Below are positions 1-5,772 of a stretch of DNA of 6,261 bases, in pieces. Numbering within the stretch: position 1 is the stretch's first letter; each line of letters begins with the position of its first letter. The stretch is from Candidatus Hestiella acidicharens (GTDB lineage Archaea; Thermoproteota; Thermoprotei_A; Sulfolobales; Acidilobaceae): positions 1-6,261 of the forward strand of contig WAJZ01000001.1 in assembly GCA_015523575.1 (NCBI GenBank), in the 5' to 3' direction. A program made the position numbers and the translations under genes. The notes under the pieces are model-generated. The model made no database searches. It was not told the DNA's origin and was given only the letters and a program-made list of their open reading frames with translations.

Positions 1-80
1 CGCTCAGGGATGCACACCTCTTGGGTTCTAGCGTTGAAGATTTTATTGATGCAATCCTCTGTTCCTTGGAGGCTGGTTAA
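1..80 (+). CDS. C-terminal end of an upstream gene, 5' cut by window edge; possibly LplB
   Basis: Reading from position 3, there are 25 open codons ending at TAA 78-80, closing with LLGSSVEDFIDAILCSLEAG. The stop lies one base before the GTG 82 start of lplA, which is typical operon packing and supports this being a real gene end. The pattern LxGxSxEDFxxAI resembles, from memory, the closing helix of the lipoate-protein ligase C-terminal domain (LplB or Lip_prot_lig_C type). In Thermoplasma the LplB gene lies beside lplA, so LplB is an attractive guess. Only 25 residues are visible, so both the existence of the gene and its identity are inference. The identity is the weaker part. Confidence 0.5.
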   Translation, partial: LRDAHLLGSSVEDFIDAILCSLEAG

Positions 81-81
81 G

Positions 82-903
82 GTGGGAAGGCTAAGGGTTC
101 TCCTGTTTGAAACCCCCTATGACCCATATTGTAACATAGCGTTTGAGGAAGCTATGGCAAGGGCTAGGGGTTGCAATATAATACCTGATACAATTAGGTT
201 TTTTAGGAACAGCAACGCCGTGATAATAGGTTATTTTCAAAAGGCTGAAGAAGAGGTCAACATGGATTATTTGAACAAAATAGGTTCTTCGCTTGTCAGG
301 AGGGCAACTGGCGGGGGTGCTGTGTATCATGATATGGGAAACCTAAACTATTCCATAGCCCTCTCCTTAGAAAGGGCTGCCTCTATGAACCCTATTGATT
401 ATATATTCAAGGTGTTAATAAATGGTGCCGTAGATGCTTTGAAAGCGTTAGGCCTTCCTGCAAGGCTAGAGAACATCAATGACATTGTAATTGGGGATAG
501 GAAGGTGAGCGGTACTGCCGCAAGCACCTTATGGGGCTCAATATTTTTCCACGGCGCAATGCTTTTGAACACTGATATAAGCAGGCTCTCCTCCGTTCTG
601 AAGGTATCTAAGAAGAAGCTAATGGACAAGGGGATAAGTAGCGTGAAATACAGGGTAACAAACCTTTTTGATATAAAGAAAGGGCTAACGCTTCGAGACG
701 TTGTAAAGTCGCTTGTAGACTCATACAGTACTTTGTTAGGGGCAAGCGCTGTATCATTTGAGCTCCCTAGCAAGGAAGAGCTTGAAATAGCCTATTTGTT
801 ATATAAAGAAAAATACAAGAAGGAAGAATGGAACATGGAAAGGCTAAGCCACTCTAGTTTCTCTGGGGTGGAAAAGGAAATTAGCGCTATATGCCGTAGG
901 TAG
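82..903 (+). CDS. lplA: Lipoate-protein ligase A, catalytic (N-terminal) subunit
   Basis: This enzyme activates lipoate with ATP and transfers it to a lysine of E2 or GcvH proteins in the cytoplasm. Family signatures are clear. Counting from GTG 82, they are: the opening strand with YDPYCNIAFEEA (about residues 13-24), the lipoate-binding RRATGGGAVYHDMGNLNYS (73-91), NDIVIGDRKVSGTA with the conserved Lys141, FHGAMLLNTD (156-165), and KGISSVKYRVTNL (183-195). The length is 273 residues. This matches only the N-terminal domain of bacterial LplA (about 340 residues) and the archaeal bipartite form that needs LplB. I chose GTG 82 because GGAGG (68-72) lies 9 nt upstream, the preceding gene stops at 80, and family members begin near this point. 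ATG 10 and ATG 49 are in frame but would read through the end of the upstream gene. A short octanoyltransferase-like activity cannot be excluded. Confidence 0.9.
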   Translation: MGRLRVLLFETPYDPYCNIAFEEAMARARGCNIIPDTIRFFRNSNAVIIGYFQKAEEEVNMDYLNKIGSSLVRRATGGGAVYHDMGNLNYSIALSLERAASMNPIDYIFKVLINGAVDALKALGLPARLENINDIVIGDRKVSGTAASTLWGSIFFHGAMLLNTDISRLSSVLKVSKKKLMDKGISSVKYRVTNLFDIKKGLTLRDVVKSLVDSYSTLLGASAVSFELPSKEELEIAYLLYKEKYKKEEWNMERLSHSSFSGVEKEISAICRR

Positions 904-912
904 GTGCAGGAA

Positions 913-1287
913 ATGTTAGACGGCGTCGCGACAAGCTATATTGTAGACAATAATAAGGTTGTGCTAACGTTGGCAAATGGGAAGAGCATAGAGTATCCGA
1001 ATGCCAAGGTAAGTATAGAAAAGAGGAGGATAAACACCTTTAGGTCCATAATAGGGGTACTCTTTTTCTCTTTCGTGGCAGCATCGATAATAATTTACCT
1101 CCCCCCTTGGAGGATTTACTATTTGCCTAGGGGTTTGGAGTTCGCGCTTTCTTTAGCGCTCTTTGCAATCCTTGCAGCCTCGCTCTATTCTCTCTACGTC
1201 TCTATAGATTCTCTAAGGAGGAGGGAGGTGCTCGTTGTAGAGGTTGATGGAAAGGTCTATACCTACCTTTATTCAAGGAAATTGTGA
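913..1287 (+). CDS. Small membrane protein with two transmembrane helices, function unknown
   Basis: I do not recognise this 124-residue protein. It begins with a soluble stretch of alternating hydrophobic residues, probably beta strands (5-40, with LTLANGKSIEYPNAKVSI). A helix follows at about 46-64, then a short loop PPWRIYYLPRG, a second helix at about 75-97, and a C-terminal strand pair (EVLVVEVDGKVYTYLYS, 105-121). A soluble beta fold interrupted by a two-helix hairpin is common in small prokaryotic membrane proteins of unknown role. The ATG at 913 is preferred because AGGTG (902-906), which overlaps the lplA stop codon, sits 6 nt upstream. GTG 904 is an in-frame alternative abutting that stop. 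Either way it is tightly linked to lplA and probably co-transcribed. Its last 19 nt overlap the convergent CitG-like gene. It is not LplB, which is soluble. Confidence 0.75.
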   Translation: MLDGVATSYIVDNNKVVLTLANGKSIEYPNAKVSIEKRRINTFRSIIGVLFFSFVAASIIIYLPPWRIYYLPRGLEFALSLALFAILAASLYSLYVSIDSLRRREVLVVEVDGKVYTYLYSRKL

Positions 1288-2144
1288 AGCGCTTTATCAT
1301 AGAAGTAGAGGCTTATGGATGATGATAAAACGTCTAATGAAGCCCCCGGGTTCACCTTCATAGGCCTCCACACCCTTTCTAGGAACATTATTGCATTATA
1401 GATTCCATATTTCTTCGCCACCCTTATCGCCATTTTTGCATCATTCCTTGTCTTTATGTAAGAAAGGAAACCGTTTTTCTTAGCAACAAAGGTGTCTCCA
1501 TACATTGAAATTATATAGAGGAGGCCCCACATGAACCTTTCCCTAAGGCTCCTTGCGTTTACCCTTTCCATGAACTCCTTTGTTTGGATGGAAACCTCGT
1601 AGCTGAAAAGCAACTCATGGAAAACCAGGTCCCATGAGTACTTTTTTATTACGCTGTAGAGGCTAGCTGGGTAGGACTCATTTATATCCGCCTCTACCCC
1701 CTCATATTTTCCTAGGTAAGAGGGTGACAGCCTCTTCAAGATCCTATAGAGCTCTACCCCCTCATCCCTACTAGACTCTTTGATAACAACGGAGCTTGAG
1801 TTTATAGCTAGCTCCCTTGAGCTTTTGGAGCTGTTAATTGCTATGGAGAAGGGGAGGTGGAGGAGGAATTCCCCAAACGCTATATTTTTGTTTATCTTTC
1901 CATCATCAAGCAGCTTGCGGTAGAGCCTTAAGCCATATAGCAACGGTTTTTTATTACCTTCTTGGTAAGCCCTGCAGGTCTTCACCATTATTGATTGCAC
2001 CATGGAGGAGTGGATTAAGAAGTCAAGGTAACACTTATCTTCATCCCTTACGGTTGGCGTTACCCCGCCCGGCTTTGGGTTTAGCGAAGGCTCGAAGAGG
2101 AGGCCAGAAGATATTACCAAGACATTATCGCATCCGTTGCTCAA
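1269..2144 (-). CDS. CitG-like protein (triphosphoribosyl-dephospho-CoA synthase family)
   Basis: Characterised CitG/MdcB enzymes move the ribosyl triphosphate of ATP onto dephospho-CoA, making the prosthetic-group precursor of citrate lyase or malonate decarboxylase. Family marks seen here are NPKPGGV (22-28) followed by an acidic cluster DED (34-36), the segment NKNIAFGEFLLHLPF (85-99), ELYRILKRLSPSYLG (131-145), WDLVFHEL (171-178), and YGDTFVAKKNG (215-225). The usual form of the second motif is N-x-NLG, so this copy is divergent there. The length of 291 residues is normal for the family. The start is TTG 2144, which overlaps the phosphatase TGA as TTGA, so translation is probably coupled. 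No ATG or GTG lies in frame before the KPGG motif. It is the last gene of the UDGb-phosphatase-CitG operon. No target enzyme is encoded in the window, so the real substrate of this archaeal member is open. Confidence 0.8.
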   Translation of the reverse strand: MSNGCDNVLVISSGLLFEPSLNPKPGGVTPTVRDEDKCYLDFLIHSSMVQSIMVKTCRAYQEGNKKPLLYGLRLYRKLLDDGKINKNIAFGEFLLHLPFSIAINSSKSSRELAINSSSVVIKESSRDEGVELYRILKRLSPSYLGKYEGVEADINESYPASLYSVIKKYSWDLVFHELLFSYEVSIQTKEFMERVNARSLRERFMWGLLYIISMYGDTFVAKKNGFLSYIKTRNDAKMAIRVAKKYGIYNAIMFLERVWRPMKVNPGASLDVLSSSISLYFYDKALHNFLE

Positions 2145-2638
2145 GTCTCTGACCCGGCTAGTTGCAAAAAGTCCTGCAACGTTTCTGAAGCCTCCATATA
2201 ATTAATAATTGCATTACTTTCTAGGCCTTTCTTCCTAAGCCTATACACAGCTTCCAAGAAGATTTCTTGTGGCATAGAATCAGGACCACACTTCCTTTTC
2301 GCATAAAATAGCTCTAAGGCATCCATAAGCTTCATGTCCATGCAAAGCATGAGGCAACTAATGATTACTACTCCTGTTCTCCCACAACCGGCCCTACAAT
2401 GCACGTAGAGCTCTTCCCCCTTTTTTAATAGCTCCTTGACTAGCCTTAACGCCTTACCCACGTTTTTGACAGGTTCTACGTCGAAGTCTTTAACGTAGAG
2501 CTCGAACCTCTTTTTAAAGACCCCTTCTACGCTGCAAGCAGGTTCTAATGAAATTACTGCATCAGGATATATCCCATAGGTAGAGAGGTCTATGCATCCG
2601 GGGCCTGCGTATAGGTTATCCACTATCATTGAGGGCAT
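2141..2638 (-). CDS. Cysteine-dependent protein tyrosine / dual-specificity phosphatase
   Basis: This is a small soluble phosphatase of 165 residues, close in size to the compact archaeal PTPs such as the Sulfolobus enzyme. The signature HCRAGCGRTG (80-89) is an exact HCx5RT P-loop, with nucleophile Cys81 and phosphate-binding Arg87. The general acid is probably Asp51 or Asp53 in VKDFDVEP, the loop ahead of the helix leading to the active site. The following helix and the segment PDSMPQEIFLEAVYRL (119-134) fit the usual C-terminal part of the fold. An opening such as MIVDNLYAGP is common in dual-specificity phosphatases. ATG 2638 is chosen because GGTG (2650-2647) lies 8 nt upstream. The gene starts 18 nt after UDGb and overlaps the CitG-like gene. 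It should remove phosphate from Tyr or Ser/Thr of proteins, but the partner is unknown. Confidence 0.9.
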   Translation of the reverse strand: MPSMIVDNLYAGPGCIDLSTYGIYPDAVISLEPACSVEGVFKKRFELYVKDFDVEPVKNVGKALRLVKELLKKGEELYVHCRAGCGRTGVVIISCLMLCMDMKLMDALELFYAKRKCGPDSMPQEIFLEAVYRLRKKGLESNAIINYMEASETLQDFLQLAGSET

Positions 2639-2656
2639 TCTTGAGACACCAAATCC

Positions 2657-3325
2657 TCAAGCCCTAGCTAGCCTTTTTGCCTCCCTGAAGACCTCAACCC
2701 AATCGTCCCATTTCAGCAGGCCTGTATTCGTATTCCTAGCGCTAGGATGATAGCTAGCGACTATCCACAATCCATCATTTATCTTATATTTTGCCAGGTG
2801 CCTGAATTCGAGCCTCACACCATATATCTCCGTTACCGTCTTAAATGCAACCCTGCCGAGCGTCACTATTACCTTTGCGTTCCTTAGGTCTCTAAGCTCC
2901 TCAACTAAGTAAGGCCTACAATTCCTCAGCTCATCCCTATTAGGCTTGTTTAGCGGAGGGGCGCAATGCAAGACTGCGGTTATGTAAACATTGTAGACCT
3001 TGAGGCCATCATCTACGCTCATAGAGAAAGGCTGGTTTGCAAGCCCTACCTCATAGAGGGCCTTGAAGAGCCACTCCCCAGAATGGTCTCCTGTAAAGAG
3101 CCTACCCGTCCTGTTACCCCCGTTTGCCGCTGGGGCCAAACCGACGATAACGATTTCAGCGTTTTCATCACCGAAGCTTGGCACTGGTTTTGCCCAATAC
3201 TTCCATCCCCTGAACCTTTTCGGCGGGTTATTGGCCACGTATTTTATATATTCCATAAGCCTAGGGCACTTGTGGCAAGATATAATTCTCTTTCTAATTT
3301 CCTCGAGGTCGCTCATGCTTTTCAC
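2657..3325 (-). CDS. udgB: Uracil-DNA glycosylase family 5 (UDGb), 4Fe-4S
   Basis: This enzyme removes uracil, and in family 5 often hypoxanthine and other deaminated or oxidised bases, from DNA at the start of base excision repair. Motif A reads GLAPAANGGNRTGR (62-75), the family 5 form that lacks the acidic residue of family 4. Motif B is SYHPSARNTNTG (191-202) with His193. Four cysteines, C17, C20, C121 and C136, are placed as the iron-sulfur ligands of family 4/5 enzymes. The stretch GEWLFKALYEVGLANQP (83-99) is also typical. The length of 222 residues is normal. GTG 3325 is taken as the start because a TATA box is centred about 27 bp upstream, implying a leaderless or nearly leaderless mRNA. 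ATG 3316 is a close in-frame alternative. It is first in an operon with the phosphatase and the CitG-like gene. Most family 5 proteins I recall have His where Asn68 stands. Confidence 0.93.
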   Translation of the reverse strand: MKSMSDLEEIRKRIISCHKCPRLMEYIKYVANNPPKRFRGWKYWAKPVPSFGDENAEIVIVGLAPAANGGNRTGRLFTGDHSGEWLFKALYEVGLANQPFSMSVDDGLKVYNVYITAVLHCAPPLNKPNRDELRNCRPYLVEELRDLRNAKVIVTLGRVAFKTVTEIYGVRLEFRHLAKYKINDGLWIVASYHPSARNTNTGLLKWDDWVEVFREAKRLARA

Positions 3326-3347
3326 ATTTTTCCTGTAACAGTTATGG

Positions 3348-3357
3348 ATTTATATTT
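3348..3357 (-). promoter_or_regulatory. TATA box of the UDGb-phosphatase-CitG operon
   Basis: On the minus strand the sequence AAATATAAAT stands in the 47-nt gap between the thermopsin-like stop codon and UDGb. It has a purine-rich flank upstream (AGA) that could serve as a BRE. Its centre is about 27 bp before GTG 3325. With the usual archaeal TATA-to-start distance of 25-27 bp, transcription would begin at or within a base or two of that start codon. The promoter suggests the three-gene operon is transcribed separately from the thermopsin-like gene, although read-through from upstream is possible because no T-rich terminator is seen. Confidence 0.6.
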
Positions 3358-3372
3358 TCTGTTCCATAGTTT

Positions 3373-5664
3373 TTATGTAGGCCCTTTTACGCCTTTTTTG
3401 CTTGGCATAGACAGCAATAAGGCTAGTAGCAGGGCTATCGCAACAACTACAGCGAAGAAATAAGGGTTTGGCGACGTTTTGGAGTTCTCAACCATGGGTC
3501 CCTTGATAAGTACCGTGGAGTTGTTTGGTATTGTATAGCTGCCCACCCATACCACTTCTTCATATATTGGCGTCTGTTTGTAAATCCTTATTATGGTTCC
3601 ATTGTTGTACCACTTCTCCCTTTCGTTTATCTTAACTAGGTATTGGATAATGTACTTTGGAACTATGGTCTTTGGTTTTACCTTTACTATGGGCCTTTGA
3701 TTCAACAAGTACCTAGTGTTGTTCCCTATATAGATGACCTTGGGCAGCATTATGGTATCGTTTTGGTCATACCAATTTTTTATGGTACCGTTAGGTAGCA
3801 CAATAATGCAATAAAACTGTTTTACCAGCGAAGCGTTCACACTTATAGTTCTATTCACACTTATATTATATATGCTTGACTTTATGAACACCCTCACGGT
3901 GGAGTTCTTATAATAGTAATGGGGGATAAATATGCGGGTGGACTCATTGTACCAACCTGGGGTCAGGTTCTTTTCAACGCCATTTATGTATGCAGGTATT
4001 TTTTCATTAACCTTAATATAGTATTGTTTGTAAAATGGCGGGGAAATGTTAAGGGGTGCGTTGACCAGGTATGTTGCTTCCTTGTATATAATGAGCCTCT
4101 CCCCGCTTCCTAGATACACAACTTGGGGAGGTATCGTTATGTTCGTACCTGAGTTGTACCAGCCCGCAGAGAGGTTTTGTTCTGTATTATTTATGTAAGC
4201 TCTAACCGGGACCACTAATGATACGAGGTACTGCCTTTGGTAGATAGGGGTAATGCTAGCGTTGCAATACGCCTTTAGGGTTTTATTGCTATATGCCTTC
4301 CCGTTCATTAAGGCGTAGAGGTAAATTAGCCTAGCGCTGCCGTTTATGTAATAGGTGTTGATGAACGACACGTTTGCTGGCGCCTTGATTGAGTGGCTCC
4401 CATTGCTGTAAAGCATACCATTAACGTAGAAGGGAAGGGGTGAAGTTATGTGGATAAAGCAGGGCCTTATAGTTACGCTCATCCTTTCTACGAATACCTC
4501 TTCAGGTCCAGCGTATAAAGTAGCGTAAATGGAGTAGTTGCCAGGTTTTAGCGTGTATTTAATCATGGAAAGGTTTCCTATAGTAGAGTTCTTGTAGGCA
4601 TTCCCGATTACCGTTATGTTCCACCTAGCGCCTCCCGGCACAAGCGTTATAGTCAAAGAAGGGCCAGAAATGTTGTAAAAGGCCCTAGGCTGCCACAGGA
4701 ATTCCTCCTGTATCTTTCCGCGTTGCTGAACCACATAGGAGCCGTTGTAGGATTCCGCTATACCGAAATAGTTGTTTACGCTCTCAGCAGTCACCGCGCC
4801 CTCATATTTTAGTGGGGGTACACTGAGGGCCTCCGGCACCGTATAAAGCTTTCCATTATATAGGTATTTTAATAGCATTGAGGAGTTCCAGCTGTAGACA
4901 GTGAGCTCTGAACCTTCGCTGTCACCACAGATAACCCACTGCGTTATGAATGGGGCTACGTTCTTACCACTTTTTGGCTTTTTTCCAGTAAGAAACATGG
5001 GGTTTTTAGAGCTTATTAGTACCAGTACCTTGTCATATAGCTCACCTGTAGAGTACGTTGAGTTTTTAAAGTAAAAGTAGAAGTAAATTTCTGGAAAGTT
5101 GTTTGGAGCCTTGACAATCCTCATAGAAGCTTCTAGGGTGAATGGTGGTTTTGACTTTATTATTATTGGTACCAAGTTCTCTTTGGCTTGGTCATAATAG
5201 AAAATTGTTTTGTTGTAGCTAGCGAAGTTTCCATACCCCTTAACATAATTAATGTTTATGCTAGACACCTTGTTTTTGCTTGAAAGGGAGAGGTTCCAGA
5301 GGTTGTCGGCTACTGAGATGTAATAAAGGCCTGAGGAGTTGCTATAGTAGACTTGGAATACATTTTGCACGAACAGCACGTCGTTTTCAGTAATGTTGAC
5401 GTTTGAGTTCAACTGAACAGAAAAGGAAGTTTTATTTATTGGAGGTCCAGAATAAAAGGCTCCACCGTAAAAGTTAAATATGCCGAGGATCTCCTTGGTT
5501 CCATAGAAATAGCTCACGTTGTTTCTGTTATTCGCTAAAATGCCTGCTTCATTTATCCCAACGCTTCTCCCCTTTGCATTTATGAATGTATTGTGGTCAT
5601 AGGAATGTGGCGTTAGGAGAACCGCAACAAAAGTCAAGGCTAAGGCCAGCAATATTTTGTTCAT
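3373..5664 (-). CDS. Secreted, membrane-anchored thermopsin-like protein (peptidase A5 family)
   Basis: This is a 763-residue exported protein. It opens with a signal peptide (KILLALALTFVAVLL, 3-17). A thermopsin-like region follows at about 30-350, with EILGIFNF (58-65), SVQLN (82-86), VQNVF (99-103) and DNLWNLS (120-126), the order seen in thermopsins. At 400-725 are degenerate repeats starting near Q478, Q547, Q616 and Q674, each with a WY(N/D) core (W502, W571, W631, W685). A single helix at about 735-753 and a lysine-bearing tail anchor it in the membrane. About 35 N-x-S/T sequons suggest heavy glycosylation outside the cell. Thermopsins are acid proteases with poorly defined catalytic residues, so activity cannot be judged here, and a structural surface role is possible. 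ATG 5664 is chosen because GTGAT (5676-5672) could pair with 16S rRNA 7 nt upstream. ATG 5673 and GTG 5676 are alternatives. It is transcribed alone or with the downstream operon. Confidence 0.8.
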   Translation of the reverse strand: MNKILLALALTFVAVLLTPHSYDHNTFINAKGRSVGINEAGILANNRNNVSYFYGTKEILGIFNFYGGAFYSGPPINKTSFSVQLNSNVNITENDVLFVQNVFQVYYSNSSGLYYISVADNLWNLSLSSKNKVSSININYVKGYGNFASYNKTIFYYDQAKENLVPIIIKSKPPFTLEASMRIVKAPNNFPEIYFYFYFKNSTYSTGELYDKVLVLISSKNPMFLTGKKPKSGKNVAPFITQWVICGDSEGSELTVYSWNSSMLLKYLYNGKLYTVPEALSVPPLKYEGAVTAESVNNYFGIAESYNGSYVVQQRGKIQEEFLWQPRAFYNISGPSLTITLVPGGARWNITVIGNAYKNSTIGNLSMIKYTLKPGNYSIYATLYAGPEEVFVERMSVTIRPCFIHITSPLPFYVNGMLYSNGSHSIKAPANVSFINTYYINGSARLIYLYALMNGKAYSNKTLKAYCNASITPIYQRQYLVSLVVPVRAYINNTEQNLSAGWYNSGTNITIPPQVVYLGSGERLIIYKEATYLVNAPLNISPPFYKQYYIKVNEKIPAYINGVEKNLTPGWYNESTRIFIPHYYYKNSTVRVFIKSSIYNISVNRTISVNASLVKQFYCIIVLPNGTIKNWYDQNDTIMLPKVIYIGNNTRYLLNQRPIVKVKPKTIVPKYIIQYLVKINEREKWYNNGTIIRIYKQTPIYEEVVWVGSYTIPNNSTVLIKGPMVENSKTSPNPYFFAVVVAIALLLALLLSMPSKKGVKGPT
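3500..4225 (-). repeat. Four degenerate WY(N/D) protein repeats in the thermopsin-like gene
   Basis: The four units start at residues Q478, Q547, Q616 and Q674 (counted from ATG 5664), so they are spaced 69, 69 and 58 residues. Units 1 and 2 share QY, AYINxxExNLxxGWYN and IPP/IPH. Units 3 and 4 lack the AYIN segment and keep only Q(F/Y) and WY(D/N). The similarity is at protein level; the DNA copies are not obviously alike, so this is an old duplication. The layout recalls the GWY..G beta repeats of other archaeal thermopsins and S-layer-associated proteins, and loosely the divergent InlB B-repeat. Coordinates are given in transcription order and are approximate. Confidence 0.6.
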
Positions 5665-5772
5665 GCATGCCATCACTTCCCTTTTTCCCAGCTTTCCCTT
5701 TTATTATTGTTCTTGTCTCCTAATATCTCCATTTATAAATGCACACGCATTAAAACTACAACGTGGTTAGAG
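5665..5772. promoter_or_regulatory. Divergent intergenic region between thermopsin-like and aldo/keto reductase genes
   Basis: This gap of about 108 bp must hold the promoters of both flanking genes. It contains the palindrome ATTTATAAAT (5731-5740). For the minus-strand gene there is also a second AT-rich candidate, TAATAAAA (5706-5699), whose distance would place a leaderless start near GTG 5676. GTGAT at 5676-5672 is the likely ribosome site for ATG 5664. No operator repeat or T-rich terminator was recognised. Confidence 0.55.
5731..5740. promoter_or_regulatory. Palindromic TATA box able to serve both directions
   Basis: ATTTATAAAT is a perfect 10-bp palindrome, so it reads as a TATA box on both strands. 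Rightward, a start about 26 bp from its centre falls near 5762, giving a leader of about 11 nt before GTG 5773. Leftward, the start falls near 5710, giving a leader of about 45 nt before ATG 5664. Direction in archaea is normally set by the flanking BRE, and no strong BRE is obvious on either side. Confidence 0.5.

Noticed and set aside
10..81. N-terminal extension of LplA from ATG 10 or ATG 49
   Set aside because: The extension has no family similarity, overlaps a convincing gene end in another frame (stop at 78-80), and GTG 82 has a good ribosome site.
399..773. 124-codon minus-strand open frame inside lplA
   Set aside because: It is opposite a well-supported gene with all its motifs and has no recognisable protein character.
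913..1287. Possibility that the small gene after lplA is LplB
   Set aside because: It has two clear transmembrane helices and no accessory-domain pattern, whereas LplB is soluble.
1838..2152. 104-codon plus-strand open frame opposite the CitG-like gene
   Set aside because: Its Gly/Arg/Pro-rich low-quality protein and position antisense to conserved motifs mark it as a shadow.
3326..3372. Terminator after the thermopsin-like gene
   Set aside because: No T-run or stable hairpin is present on the minus strand; the gap is A-rich and better explained by the TATA box.
2966..3463. Plus-strand open frames of 165 and 91 codons opposite UDGb
   Set aside because: UDGb carries full motifs and four cluster cysteines on the minus strand; the opposite frames show no motif and run through its promoter.
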